Below, one piece after another: positions 44,478 to 55,347 of a stretch of DNA of 64,000 nt. Location: assembly GCA_021432605.1 (NCBI GenBank), contig MU271145.1, positions 1,054,001 through 1,118,000 of the forward strand. The letters are read 5' to 3'. A program made the translations under genes and the position numbers. Each line of letters opens with the position of its first letter. The first letter of the stretch is position 1. The notes beneath the pieces were generated by a model, which did not search any database, was not told where the DNA came from, and was given only the letters and a program-made list of their open reading frames with translations. Source of the DNA: Coniochaeta sp. PMI_546 (Eukaryota; Ascomycota; Sordariomycetes; Coniochaetales; Coniochaetaceae).

Positions 44478-45857
44478 TGTGTTTTGATCTCTGTACCTTT
44501 TGCTTTACCCATCGATGTCCTTGTCCCTCAATTTTATTGTTTGATCTCCTCTGCGGTGTATCTTGTCATGATGTGGAGAAAACTGGGGTCGAAGGATGTT
44601 GGCCCCATAGGTAGGTACTGATCAGTGAAGCAAGTTGCGGTCGAGCGACATGACTGGAAAGAGCGATGGGTTGGTCGCACTTCTTGAATCTTCAATACAA
44701 TTTGAGGTTCCTAAGTTCACCGTCAATCTGTGCTCTGTTTGCACACAGTCCTGTTGTCGAATAATGTCGAAGGGGCTGCCCGCAATGCCCTTGTGGCAGG
44801 TTTAGAAGAGCCTGTGTATCGCATCTGATCCGGTCTACGCCCGAAGCATGCCAACTACCTTACACCGAGCCATCATTCACCTTCCTTACTGTCTTCCGGA
44901 CGGGCAAGGGTGCCTGTTTAAGCTGCGAGCAACGCTATCAGTACAGCTAGAAAGACCACCCTATGATACCAAGAAGCGCATAGAGCACACCAGCTACGCT
45001 TGGTTACATCCTATCACCCGAGTACGGTGCATTGATCCCAACGCATCTGGTAGAACACGCACCGCCCGATTCTACATTTCTCCAAAATGTGGTCCCTGCA
45101 AGAGCTCTACTAATCCAATTCCCAATGAGTTCATACCGTTTGATATCGCCGTTGGTGAACCGAGCTTGTAACCCGTCAGGCTGGCGTGGAGACCTCGTCT
45201 AAGGGTTGGTATGGTGCTGTCAGAAACAGCCATGAGCATTGAGTCATGTAGCCGGTAGCCTGTTAGGAACCTTCAATTTGACCAGTGGTCAAGCGAAAGC
45301 CGGCTGTCCCCTTTGCCGACTTCTCATGACCCAGTTTCATTTGCCTAGGCTCACGAACTTCAGTCATCAATGTAATTGAGTTTTGCTTCGATGCTTGCTT
45401 GTTCATTTTTCATGCAGGTGTGCTTGACTCAGGGCTCTATCGCTGCGTCCTGCGGCGTGCTTGGGTCGTGTCCCACCAGGAAGTCTACCTCCTGGTGTCC
45501 TCGTTGCTTTTATCTCTTTCTATTAGTCCGATACACAAGCAGCGTACATACATAATCAATGGATTCGATGTGATAACGTCTGGTGCATGAAACTTGCTCC
45601 TGAGAAGCCCCTCTGGGACAGACGGCGCGGCACCTGGTCGAAACGAGCAAACGAGGCCAAAAAGGGTAAACGAGACTAAACGAACAAACAAGATCGCCAA
45701 GATACCACCAGCTGCGAAAATCAGCAGCCTGATAATTCATTGCATGCCTTGTATTTAGAAGACCGATATTTTCGTTGACGAGTTCAGGACAACGAGTCTT
45801 CTTTGCCATTCCCTCTAGTGTCCTGCTGGTGGTATACGCAGCAACAGCCCTTCAACG
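44478..45857. other. Intergenic region with only weak open frames
   Basis: It separates the tRNA from a small hypothetical gene. A plus-strand frame at 44848-45171 (107 codons, ATG start) has no recognisable domain, and I do not call it. No repeat is seen. Confidence 0.5.
44482..44485 (+). terminator. Pol III terminator of the tRNA gene
   Basis: A TTTT run begins four bases after the mature 3' end of the tRNA, matching the usual RNA polymerase III stop signal. Confidence 0.75.
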
Positions 45858-46487
45858 ATGGTGCACCACATGAAGACGAGAAGCCACACTCGCGCGGCCA
45901 AGTTGAAGCGTGACTTTGTCCAGAAGATGAGACTACGGGGTGACACAGGCTTCAGCTGTCCGTCCTACCGAGAGCTGGACCAGCAAACCTACCTTCGCGC
46001 AATGCAGGAATTGGTCCAACACGTCGAGAAGGCAAACAAAGGGTCAAGTCATGAACAACTGACGGCCACGGACATTCTCGACGAAGAGTCCAAGCAATCC
46101 ATGAATTCAACCAGCGGTCGAAGGCGGTCGAAGAGGATACATGAATCCAGAGTCAATCATCCAGATGAGGGAGAGCTTCATGCGACTATCCCACGCCCGA
46201 TCGCACCTCGTACCAGAAAGGGCGGAAGACATAGCAAATCTGACCCGACTCACTGTGCGACATCCATGCTATCACCGCCAGTGTCTCTCGTCAGCGACAT
46301 CGTGTTTCACCTCGATTTCGAACGGGCCGTCATTAGTCGTGACAGTTTGGGCAATGTAAAACAACAATTTCCGGTTTCAAAATCCAGCGACGGTCCTCCG
46401 CCTAATGTTCGACGCAGCGTGTCCCTCGCGAAAATGAACGAAATCATTACTCTTGAAGGGGAGTTCATGAAGTTTCTCGGGTTCTAA
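45858..46487 (+). CDS. Hypothetical small basic protein
   Basis: An uninterrupted frame of 209 residues starts at ATG 45858 with a second ATG four codons later. The product is basic, with HTRAAKLKRDF, GRRRSKRIHESR and RTRKGGRHSKS, and it has no membrane segment or signal peptide. A possible helix lies around YRELDQQTYLRAMQELVQHVEKA. It ends KFLGF. No family is recognised. It stands alone, more than 1 kb from its neighbours. It is the longest frame in its area and reads more like protein than the surrounding shadows, but it could still be chance. Confidence 0.45.
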   Translation: MVHHMKTRSHTRAAKLKRDFVQKMRLRGDTGFSCPSYRELDQQTYLRAMQELVQHVEKANKGSSHEQLTATDILDEESKQSMNSTSGRRRSKRIHESRVNHPDEGELHATIPRPIAPRTRKGGRHSKSDPTHCATSMLSPPVSLVSDIVFHLDFERAVISRDSLGNVKQQFPVSKSSDGPPPNVRRSVSLAKMNEIITLEGEFMKFLGF

Positions 46488-47685
46488 GCCCGTGTCACCA
46501 TCACTATCTTGAGACATCATTTGCTGGGAACGCTCTTGGGGACATGTTTGATTTCTATGAGAAGGCAGAGTTGTTCTGCTTCATATGTCGACTTGAGGTT
46601 GCATCTTCTTCAATCTGGAACAGCTTCTGTACTTGACGGGCTATACTAGCTACTGACTATCTTTGTTACGTTGCATAACTTGCGCCATCCTGCTCACTTT
46701 GTTGATGGGACGTAGTAGGGAAAAGCAGCAGTGGTGTAACATGAAATCCTCATTGTTGATGTTATAGTTACCTATCACTTCAGCTTCATGACTGTTCGTC
46801 CGATCATCTTTTCATTTTCCACACGGCGATGACCTATAAGGGTTTGCGAATATCCCAATTCTGAAGGAAGCACATAGGCAAGAAGTAACTCATAAGCACG
46901 TGGATAGAAACCAATTGAACTCGACTTGTTTGGGTGTCTAGATTACCTTACCGATGTGCCTATCTAGCGAAGCCTCGTTTTGGAGGTCCGAAGGCGTGAC
47001 ACCGCATATAGCGTGACACGCGTGAATATATTGTTTTCAAACATTTACACATTTGCCCACACCGTCTACATACATCTCGCCGGAAAGCCATGACCTGATG
47101 AACGTGAAGATGTAGTTGCCAATGTCAGTTTTCTCTACGGAAGGTGGACGTTGAGGGTAGATGTCAAAGGCATCGGCTCGGAGTCAAGGCGAGGTGAACC
47201 GTGATGAAAATGAGATTCCTATCAGCTATGTTGGTCTACTTTTGGGTTGTAGATTAATTAGTGTATAAAGAGTGACAAATCTGATGGCAGACATTAGACT
47301 GTTGCAAGAGCTTCAGGGAAAAAGCCTGAGGAGGAGCAGTTACTACGCTACTACTATTGCTAATTACTTAGGGGAGGGGACGTTTCCTAGAATGTCACCC
47401 GAGAACCTAACATGCCGCCTAACCAGCCACGGTCAGGCAGACTCGAAAGGTAGGAAGCCTTGTACCTGCCAATCTCGCTTCAAATCCTTGCTAGCCTTGC
47501 GTGATATGACTGAAATGTGTTACTTCAAGCCTCACGAAAGCGCTGTGCGGAGGGAAAGCGCTACTCGGCTGTAAATCTGTCTCATTGTCGTGCTTCACTA
47601 CATATCCAACGCAAAAACAAAGTGGTATCTCATCTAGGTATTATCTCAATGACACATCAGCCAGACTCGCCCTTCACAAACACGC
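46488..47685. other. Intergenic region
   Basis: This stretch looks somewhat more AT-rich than its surroundings and lies between the hypothetical gene and the permease. Nothing is recognised. Confidence 0.55.
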
Positions 47686-49616
47686 TCAGATATCAGCCTT
47701 TGAAATCTCGGCCTTGGAGAGGTCTTTCTCAGAATACCCCTCCTCACTGTCCCTCAGCGCGGGCGAGTGAATGACCTCAACATCCCGCTCGCCATCGAAG
47801 AAGCCCTCGCGGCCGTTCTTGGCCAGATACTCCCAGCTGGTCGGCATGTCGAACCCATCCGGATAGACCTTGGGCGGGAAGATCTTGATCCCCACAAAGT
47901 ACACCACCGCAGCGGCCACGAACGTCAGGATCCAGCCAAAGGTGTACATGTGCTTTCCTGCGGCGCTGACGGCCTGTGGCTGGTACTGCGCCACCAGGCC
48001 CGGCAGACCCAACGACACGCCGGCGAGCCAGGCCACGACGCCGATCCAGTTGACACCGCCATTGAACCAATACAGACTGCCCTTGGTGCCGTTGTAGAGG
48101 GACGGGACGTGGACGTTGCCTTTACGGGCGAAGGCGTAGTCGACGAGGATGATCTTTGCTGCGTTAGCCTAATGGTCTTCCGCTCAGTCGGGATTGCAGG
48201 GATGGAGAACTTACAGCACAAAGCGGAGCCATAAAGATGTTGTAGCTGCCGAGGAAGGACAGAAAAGACGCAGCGCTGGCGATCAACTCCCAAGGCACGA
48301 CACAGATGCCCAAGATGGCGCACAGCACCTGTCCGCGGCGGATGCTGAGGTAGCGAGGGAACAGACCCGTCATATCAGCGCCGAAGGGAATCGAGTTGGC
48401 GCCAAAGTTGACAGCCATGGCGGAGAAGAGAAAGCTGAGCGACACGAGGAAGACGGCCGTCCGAGCGCCGGCGTTCCAGTGGTGGTCCAGGATGGCAGCA
48501 AGCAAATCCCAAATGTTCCAGTATGCCTTGCCCCAGGCGCCCTGGATCGAGGCCGTCGCGGCCAGGCCGAGGAAATAGACGAGGATCTTGGACAGGAAGA
48601 CGGCTGCGCCCTGGACCCAGCCCGCGTCGCGGGTCTTCTTGCAGTATCGCGCCAAGTCGGGCTGGTTGATGAGCATGGGCGACAGGGTGCCCATGATGAC
48701 GTTGATGCCGGTCATGATGGACCACCCGAGGGGTTGGTTCACTTTGCTAGCGGCAGCAGACGCGAGATCAATGGAAGCAATGCCGGTGCCGTTGGCCATA
48801 CACCAGCCGAAAAGCCCAAAGGTGGCTACGGGCATGATGAACCCCTTGATGGTGAAGAGGTAGTGGATCTTGGTCGGGTGGACGAACATCTAGACCAGGG
48901 GTCAGCACCTTATCCACCTGTTGGGGAGGGCGAGGGAACTCACGAATGGCAACTCCATCAGCCACACCAGAAAGAAGCACAGCAGGATTGGCCCAGCAAC
49001 ATGTGCGGATGTCGGCAACGTGTTTTTGAAGTCGGTCCAGTTGTGTCCGAAGATGCAGCGGAAGCAGACCGCCAGCAGGTTGGCGCCGTAGTACGACTGA
49101 ATCCCGTACCAGACGATGCAGACGATGGCACGAATGAAGATGAAGAAGTACGATCCGTACATGCCCATGACTGAACGCGCGAGAACAGGACTAAGTGCAC
49201 CGTTAGTGTTGTGCTCGAGCGCAAATAAGGGCACTTAACAAGTGATTCACTCACTATCCAATATGATACTGCACACCTGGTCTAGCCATCGCCATGACGA
49301 CGAGGCCGGCGATCAGGGACCCGATGATACACGAGATGAAGGCTTGTCGCCATGTCAAGCCGACATTGATCAAGCTGGCCGCCACGTTCCAGCCCGTGGG
49401 ACCAAAAACGGTGAACCCCCAGTAGAGCGGCAGGTTGTACCACGTCCATGTGCGCTGCTCCGGCGGCGTGGGCGCGAGGTCCTTGTTTGACCACCGCGGG
49501 TCGCCGATCGTGACGCCGTCCTTGTCGACATGGTTAGGCACCGTGATAAATTCCACAAAGGCCTGGCGGGATTGGAACGGGGCCGTTAGGCTGGCCCGGC
49601 TCGGAATATGCACCAT
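47686..49616 (-). CDS. NCS1-family permease (uracil/allantoin type)
   Basis: Proton symporter of the nucleobase-cation-symport-1 family, located in the plasma membrane. Exons 49255-49616, 48944-49190, 48215-48889 and 47686-48153 give 583 residues with about 12 hydrophobic segments. Signature blocks are NKDLAPTPPEQRTWTWYNLPLYW and WNVAASLINVGLTWRQA near the start, GVQYHIGYPVLARSVMGMYG, IQSYYGANLL, MFVHPTKIHYLF, NQPDLARYCK and LCAIILVDYAFARKGNVHVPSLY. The third intron (48154-48214) must end in AAG to keep frame, five bases after a CAG. The family includes Fur4-, Dal4- and FurD/FurA-type uracil, allantoin and uridine permeases; the exact substrate is not readable. It is divergent from the Zn2Cys6 gene and near an allantoinase-type gene, which favours a ureide or pyrimidine substrate. 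Confidence 0.93.
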
Positions 49617-50565
49617 TGTTTTCGACTCGACGCGGCGCGGGGTCTGTGGGTACCGAAGAGTGTGAATTTAGGTAATGGTGTGCTTTATTAGTCCCAGGGG
49701 TTGGTTCATCAGAAAGTCGGGGATGTGGTCGCCCTTCATAAAGACGAGATCTCCAACATGCTTCTGTTCGATCTCTTTATGATGATTGCTTGGTTATCAA
49801 AGTTGCGGAGGGTGGTATTCCTCCGCCGTTCGATATTTCGGCGAGTCTTTACCGATTGAGACGAGATTCTTCCCGATTGAATTCCAGAGTCTGGATTCAT
49901 TCAGGTCGCTGATAACGAACGCCTTGCCCGTCCAGTGGCCATACAGCTAGTGGGATGATGGGGATGTCGCTGTGAAGGCTGATGCAGCTCCTTCTGGCAA
50001 GGGGGCCAAGGGTCCCTTAGCAGTGGCAACTCCACCGGCCAACTCCACCGTCCCCCAAGACTACTGCCGGTTGTTACTTTCTTGGGACGGTTAGAGATAA
50101 GAGATGGAGCGGATGACGCTTATCTTCGCCAGAGGAGAGGCTACACAGGATGATTAAGCCAAGTTCGCAGTTTCGGCTTGTAATGAGCCGACGTCACTGG
50201 TTTTGGCTGGCCGGTAAGACGCCGGGTTTAGCACATGGCGATCGGTTCCCGGTTCCGGCCCCAGGCGTTCGTGTTAGTGGGCCGGCGGTTGCTGTGCCGC
50301 TCACTGCTATAGCGCCAGGATCGCCTCCTACACCGGACAAGACTCACCGAAGTAATGTCGCGTCTGCCCCTTCTTCCCCATCTTACATCTTTCCATCTCA
50401 CCTCTGGCGATCGGCTTGTTTTATCCCACTTTCTTTCCCAAACATCCCGATATTCTCGCTCTCTGGACCGTGCTGGCTCATAAGACCCGCCCTCTTACAT
50501 GCGGCCCATCTTGGCTGGTGCGACACTGACTCCTTAGATCAGCACCCCATTCCTCCTAAGATACA
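49617..50565. promoter_or_regulatory. Bidirectional promoter between permease and Zn2Cys6 regulator
   Basis: 949 bp separate the two outward-facing start codons. It contains two opposed GATAAG sites (50096-50101 and 50119-50124) and an imperfect direct repeat of CAACTCCACCG (50028-50038 and 50040-50050). The layout, regulator divergent from transporter, is common for pathway-specific regulation. Confidence 0.6.
50096..50124. promoter_or_regulatory. Opposed pair of GATA-factor sites
   Basis: AGATAAG on the plus strand and, 17 bases further on, CTTATCTT (GATAAG on the minus strand). Closely spaced GATA pairs are the known binding context of AreA/NIT2 nitrogen regulators. The right-hand site overlaps the octamer ACGCTTAT (50116-50123), which recurs upstream of the puuE-like gene. 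Confidence 0.45.
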
Positions 50566-53265
50566 ATGGATGAATCGACGCCGAAACAACCTCTTGCCGG
50601 GACGGATGCCCCGAATGATTTCGGGAGCAGCCCCACCGGTACCACGCAGCTGGGACCATCGGGAGGTCGCAGAGGCAGAGTAGCACTCGCGTGTCAGAGG
50701 TGCAAGCGGCGGAAGCAGAGAGTATGTGGAGTCTCCTTCGGCTCAGATCAGCGCACAGGAGCATTGTCCATGCGCGCTACACTAGGCTCTTAGCTGACCG
50801 CAACGATAGTGCGACGGAGCCCAGCCGGCTTGCAAGGGCTGCCAGAAGGCCGATGTCCACTGCCTCTACGAGCGGGTGATCCGGCCCCGCTACCCGGGTG
50901 GGAAGTCACTGTAAGTCACCTCGTCACGGAGGAGTACCGGGATGACTAACACTCCGATACAGATACATCAGTGCTCTAGAGGAGCGGATTGCATTCCTTG
51001 AAGCCCGCATGCCCGAATATGGGCAGGACCACTTCGAGACAGGACCGGCGACCACGCCGAGCCCAACCGCTGCCGAAACTCCCTTGCCAACTAAGCGGCG
51101 CCCTGCACGGCGCCAGTCAACCGACGTGTCTGAGGACGACGACACCTCTCTTGTAGATGGCGTGGCCTACTTGTCACTGTGTGCCTCGGGGACCACCGAC
51201 ACCGCCCCTGAGCCTTTCTACCTCGGGTCGAGTTCAGGGGCAACCATAGCACGGATGATACAGTCATCCATATTCCGCTCGTCCAAGTTGTCACTGCCGA
51301 GTCCGTCGTCTCCCGGGACGCAAGACGTCTTGAGACCGACGCTGACACCGGTCCCGCGATCGCCGGTGTATGAGGCAGGACCGCGCTGCGAGTTCCCTCC
51401 TCGGGCCCAGGCTACAGCTCTCTTTGCAGTGTTCTTTGACAGGCTGCATACCCGGTGGCCGATTCTCGACCGCAAGCTGTACTATCACCTGTTCGAGCAG
51501 CAGTACAACCAAGGGGCGCTCCCACTCTTGCAGAGGAGCATCCTGCACCTGATATATGCCATCTCGTCGCGGTTTCTGCAACTAACGAAGAAGAACCACC
51601 ATGTTGACCCACAGGTACGACTCTTTTCCTCATACATATCACTAGGTTACTGACGCTCCTCCACAGACACACTTTGCCGCGGCCATAGAGCCAATGGACT
51701 ATATCCTAGAGCAGCACAACCTGGCAACAGTGCAGTTCCTCGTCCTTCTGGCAATCCATGGCCAGCGCTCACCCTACGGCGCTGGTGCTTGGTCGCAAAT
51801 CCGCTACGCCCTGACCACCTGCGTCGAGCTTGGCCTCCACCGGGTGCGCACCATGAACGCGCCCTCGCGGAATGCGCGCGAGCTCGAGATCCGCCGCCGC
51901 GTCTTCTGGGCATGCTACTGCCAAGACCGGACCACCTCCCTGCTTCTGGGCCGCACATTCGGCATTGCCGACCGGGACATCAACGTCGAACTGCCCAGCG
52001 CGAGCGCCGAGTTCTGGGACCTGACATCACCCGGATCTCCGCCGCCCGACTCCGAGTGCAGCGGGCAGACGTGGTCCAACATCTTGCCGTTCATCCACAT
52101 CGTCAAGCTACGCAAGCTACAGAGCAAGATCCACCGCACCGTGTTCCGCGTGGACAAGGACATCCTCGCCACCGGTTCGAGGGAGGAAAAAGCAAAACTA
52201 GACCGCCAGATCGCCAGTATCTGCACCGAGCTGGACGAGTGGGCAGCGCAGATACCCAACCCACCGCGAGACAGCAAGTGCATCACCTGGATGTATGATC
52301 CCGAGAACACGTACCATCACGACTCGAGGGACTTCTTCACCCTGCAATACCACAAGACGATCCTCTCCCTCTTCACCGCCCTCCTTCCCACGCTCGCCAC
52401 CTCGGACGCGCGCTTCACCTCTTGCGCCCGCTCCGCCTCGCGGGTGTGCACGGCGTACAAGCGCCTGAACCAGCAGAAGACACTGAGCTACACTATCACC
52501 GCGCTGCACTCGTGCTTCATCGCCGGCCTGACGCTGGTCTACTGCCTGTGGCGGGACTCGACCCTCTTCTCCTACCAGGCTCTGGAGGCCGTCCGCGCCT
52601 GCTCCTTGTGTCTGACCATCTTCGGCGAGAAGTGGCCCGGCGCGGTCAAGTACCGCGACATCTTTGACGCCCTGAGCGCCAGTTTATTCAAGGCCATTGT
52701 CAGCCCGACGAAAGAGGGCACCACGGCCGCGGAGGCGATCGAGGTCGACAAGGTGGCGGGAGAAGAGGGGATGAGGAGGCGGAGTCCGCTGGATATTACT
52801 ATCCAGGCGAGGTCTCCTGCAGAGGGAGTGCCGGCAGGGCAGACGAGGGATAATGATAATTTTGTTGACGTTGCTGCCGACACCACGGGTGGCGAGGGCG
52901 GCTTCTCTGACATGGGAAGAGGAGAATTCCAGGCGGAGGGCAATGTCGTTCCGCCCAACACGATGGTTCTCGGGGCGGTGAAAGAAGCCTTCATGGAGGT
53001 CGACGAGGAGGCGCCCGGTGGGTGGCAGGGGTGGCGCATGTTCAGCGAGATGGTGCAGCAGGGGGGCGAGATCGCGGCTGCTACGGCGGCGCAAGGTTTA
53101 GCTCTTGATCATGCCGTGCTGCATGGCGCTGATGAAGATGCGGCTATGAACTGGGACGGGGTTGATGATGGGCAGTTTGACGGGAGTGGGTATAGCGAGA
53201 TCTACTATCAGAACGCGGCTGATGGGTACCTTGGGAATGGAGATGCGAACCAGAGATGGGGGTGA
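50566..53265 (+). CDS. Zn2Cys6 fungal transcription factor
   Basis: Binuclear zinc-cluster regulator, nuclear. Exons 50566-50721, 50810-50910, 50963-51614 and 51667-53265 give 835 residues. The zinc cluster is Cys43, Cys46, Cys53, Cys60, Cys63 and Cys70 (C-x2-C-x6-C-x6-C-x2-C-x6-C), and the first intron falls just before Cys53. A short coiled coil follows (YISALEERIAFLEARM). The fungal-specific TF domain (PF04082-type) has FFDRLHTRWPILDRKLYYHLF, ELGLHRVRTMN, LEIRRRVFWACYCQDRTTSLLLGR and ADRDINVELP. The C-terminal 180 residues are acidic and low in order. It is divergent from the NCS1 permease and 213 bp from the puuE-like gene, so it is the obvious candidate pathway regulator. I cannot assign it to UaY or another named factor. 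Confidence 0.93.
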
Positions 53266-53478
53266 GGGGATGTAACTTGAATGACTCTGTGCAAAATGAA
53301 CAACTGAGGCGTTTGAGAGATACCTGGAGGCACTCATGATATTGGAAAAATGGTTGGGATTTGCGAGATACGATTTTTCCCTTGGTTATTCGGAGCACTA
53401 TCAAGATTTATCATTTTTCTTTGTTCACTTCACCTTCTATAACCTGTAACGGTTCATTTATATGGTATATCTATCTCT

Positions 53479-54599
53479 CTAAGCCAAGTACCCCTTGCGA
53501 TACGGGTACTGCGCCCTGAACGCCTCCGCAATCTCCGTCCGCGTAGCAACCCAAACGCCCTCTTTCTCGCTGATATACTTGACAAAGTCCTGCAGCGCCT
53601 TGAACCTCCCCGGCCGGCCGATGATCCGACAGTGCAACCCGATCGTCATCATCTTCGGTGCCCCTTCCTCGCCTTCTTCGTAGAGCACATCAAACGCATT
53701 CCTGATGTGCGTCAGGAACCCGTTCGGATCACTGAACCCGGTCGTGACGTGGAACTTGAAGTCGTTGTTGTCGTAGCTGTACGGCAGCATCAGCAGGCCC
53801 TTTGCGTCCGGGTCGTCCTTCTCCGCGGGCAGGTCGGTCCAGTAGGGCACGTCGTCGGCGTACGTGTCGCTCAGCCAGGAGAGCTCCTCGCCCATCTCTT
53901 TGTAGACTTGCGGGACGAGCACGCGGGACTGAGGGGACGGGCGGCCGTAGTACCAGCCCGTGGGCGCGTAGCCCGTCAGGCTCTTGAGCGAGGTGATGGC
54001 CTTGCGGATGAAGTCCTTCTCTTTCTCGACCGAGAAGTCGTGGTAGTCTAGCCAGCGGTAGGCGCTTGACGCTCTGTTAGCTTTCTTCGCCCCTTCCCAC
54101 CCCGTATCTGTGAGCGGTACATCAGGAGGGGTCTTACTGTGAAGCAACATCGTGTCCCTCTTCGACACACCGCTTAGCCACGTCGGGGTTCTCCTCGACC
54201 GCTTGCGCAACAGCATAGAGGGTGAACTTCATGCCGTACTTCTGGAACAGGCGGAAGAGACGCCACCAGCCGGCGCGGCTGCCGTACTCGTACTCGCTCT
54301 CGGTGTTGTAGTTGCGCTCATTGATGCGCGCCGCGCTGCCGGGATTCTCGCGCAGGTTGGTTTCTGAGACGCCGTCGCCGCTCAGGACGCTGCGCTCGCC
54401 GCCCTGAACACATGTTAGCAATGAGAGGGAACAAATTGGTAGGTCAGTGAAACGAGAAGCTTACTTCTTCATAGTTTATGACGAACGACACGGCTATCTT
54501 GGCATTGTTGGGCCACTGGAGCTTCAGGCCTTGCTCGCCGTAGCCTTTGAAGTCACGGTCGAAGCCGTAGTCTGGGTGGGCGGAGTAGATCTCGGGCAT
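53479..54599 (-). CDS. puuE: PuuE-type allantoinase (polysaccharide-deacetylase fold)
   Basis: PuuE enzymes hydrolyse allantoin to allantoate with a polysaccharide-deacetylase fold, unlike the amidohydrolase-type allantoinases. Exons 54465-54599, 54138-54403 and 53479-54064 give 328 residues against about 308 in bacterial PuuE. Matching blocks are AKIAVSFVINYEEGGERSVLSGD, SEYEYGSRAGWWRLFRLFQKYG, VEEGHDVASHAYRWLDYHD, TGYAPTGWYYGR, SDTYADDVPYW, LPYSYDNNDFKF, NAFDVLYEEG and MTIGLHCRIIGRPGR. His134 is restored only if the second intron ends in AAG. The CAG nine bases upstream would replace it with four residues in frame. There is no signal peptide. Close homologues include uncharacterised deacetylases, so activity on a related ureide or imide is possible. 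Confidence 0.9.
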
Positions 54600-55347
54600 T
54601 GTGCTGTTGATGTTGTGGGTTGGGGACGAGGAGTTCCAGGTGGTAAGATTGGAAGAAGGATATGATTTACAAAGGATTGGAAACGCCAGGTAATAAGCAC
54701 AGGATCGCGGCTCCAGATCAACGCAAAGTAGGCCCGTCAATGTTTTCTAGGGCATCACGACATGATATTCCGTCCAGAGCAGCTTGTGCCGCCATCCTCC
54801 TCTTTCGGAGCTCAAATGCTCGGTCATATCCCCCTATCACCGGATTGCCTTATCTCTGGCAATAATCCTCAGTTGGACCCTGAAACTCCGCCAACGGCTT
54901 TCGGCTCAAGAGCTCGTGCAGTAGCTTCCCTTTTGAGCCTCCAGGGCCCATCGGCTTCGAAGGTGCCGCCGGTTCGGCGCCGCGGAGGATATGCCGGGTG
55001 TGGGCCGGAATGGAATCCTACCCTAACCCAACGAGGAGCGCGGGGTGGCGGGGTTGAATTAGTGCTCAGGAGATAAGCGTGATTACGCTTATTGGGGCAG
55101 TTATTTCGTTGATGTCTTTGGTATGATGTCAGATCAAAGACGATATTTTGTTAGGCCGGGGGAAGGAAAACATGCATTCGCTCTCTCGAGGGAGAGCGCG
55201 CGGACCCCTGAACCCCTTTCTCGCTACAATTCATATCGCGGATGACTTGCAAAGTACGACGTCGAGCTCATGTCCAAGTGTATAGCCAATTATGCACAAT
55301 AGGGGTATCAAATTGTCAGGACGTATATACAACTATGGCGGAGCATC
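54600..55347. promoter_or_regulatory. Upstream region of the puuE-like gene
   Basis: 748 bp between the puuE-like start and the stop of the MFS gene, both on the minus strand. It holds CTTATC at 54849-54854, GATAAG at 55072-55077 and a perfect 8-bp-arm palindrome. No gene is visible. Confidence 0.5.
55073..55092. promoter_or_regulatory. Perfect inverted repeat, arms ATAAGCGT/ACGCTTAT
   Basis: Two 8-bp arms (55073-55080 and 55085-55092) are exact reverse complements around a GATT spacer, about 475 bp upstream of the puuE-like start. The same octamer occurs in the permease/regulator promoter at 50116-50123. It could be an operator for a dimeric regulator or a fold at the 3' end of the MFS transcript. 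Confidence 0.5.

Noticed and set aside
44848-45171. 107-codon plus-strand frame
   Set aside because: It has no domain and sits isolated in intergenic DNA. Length is within chance expectation.
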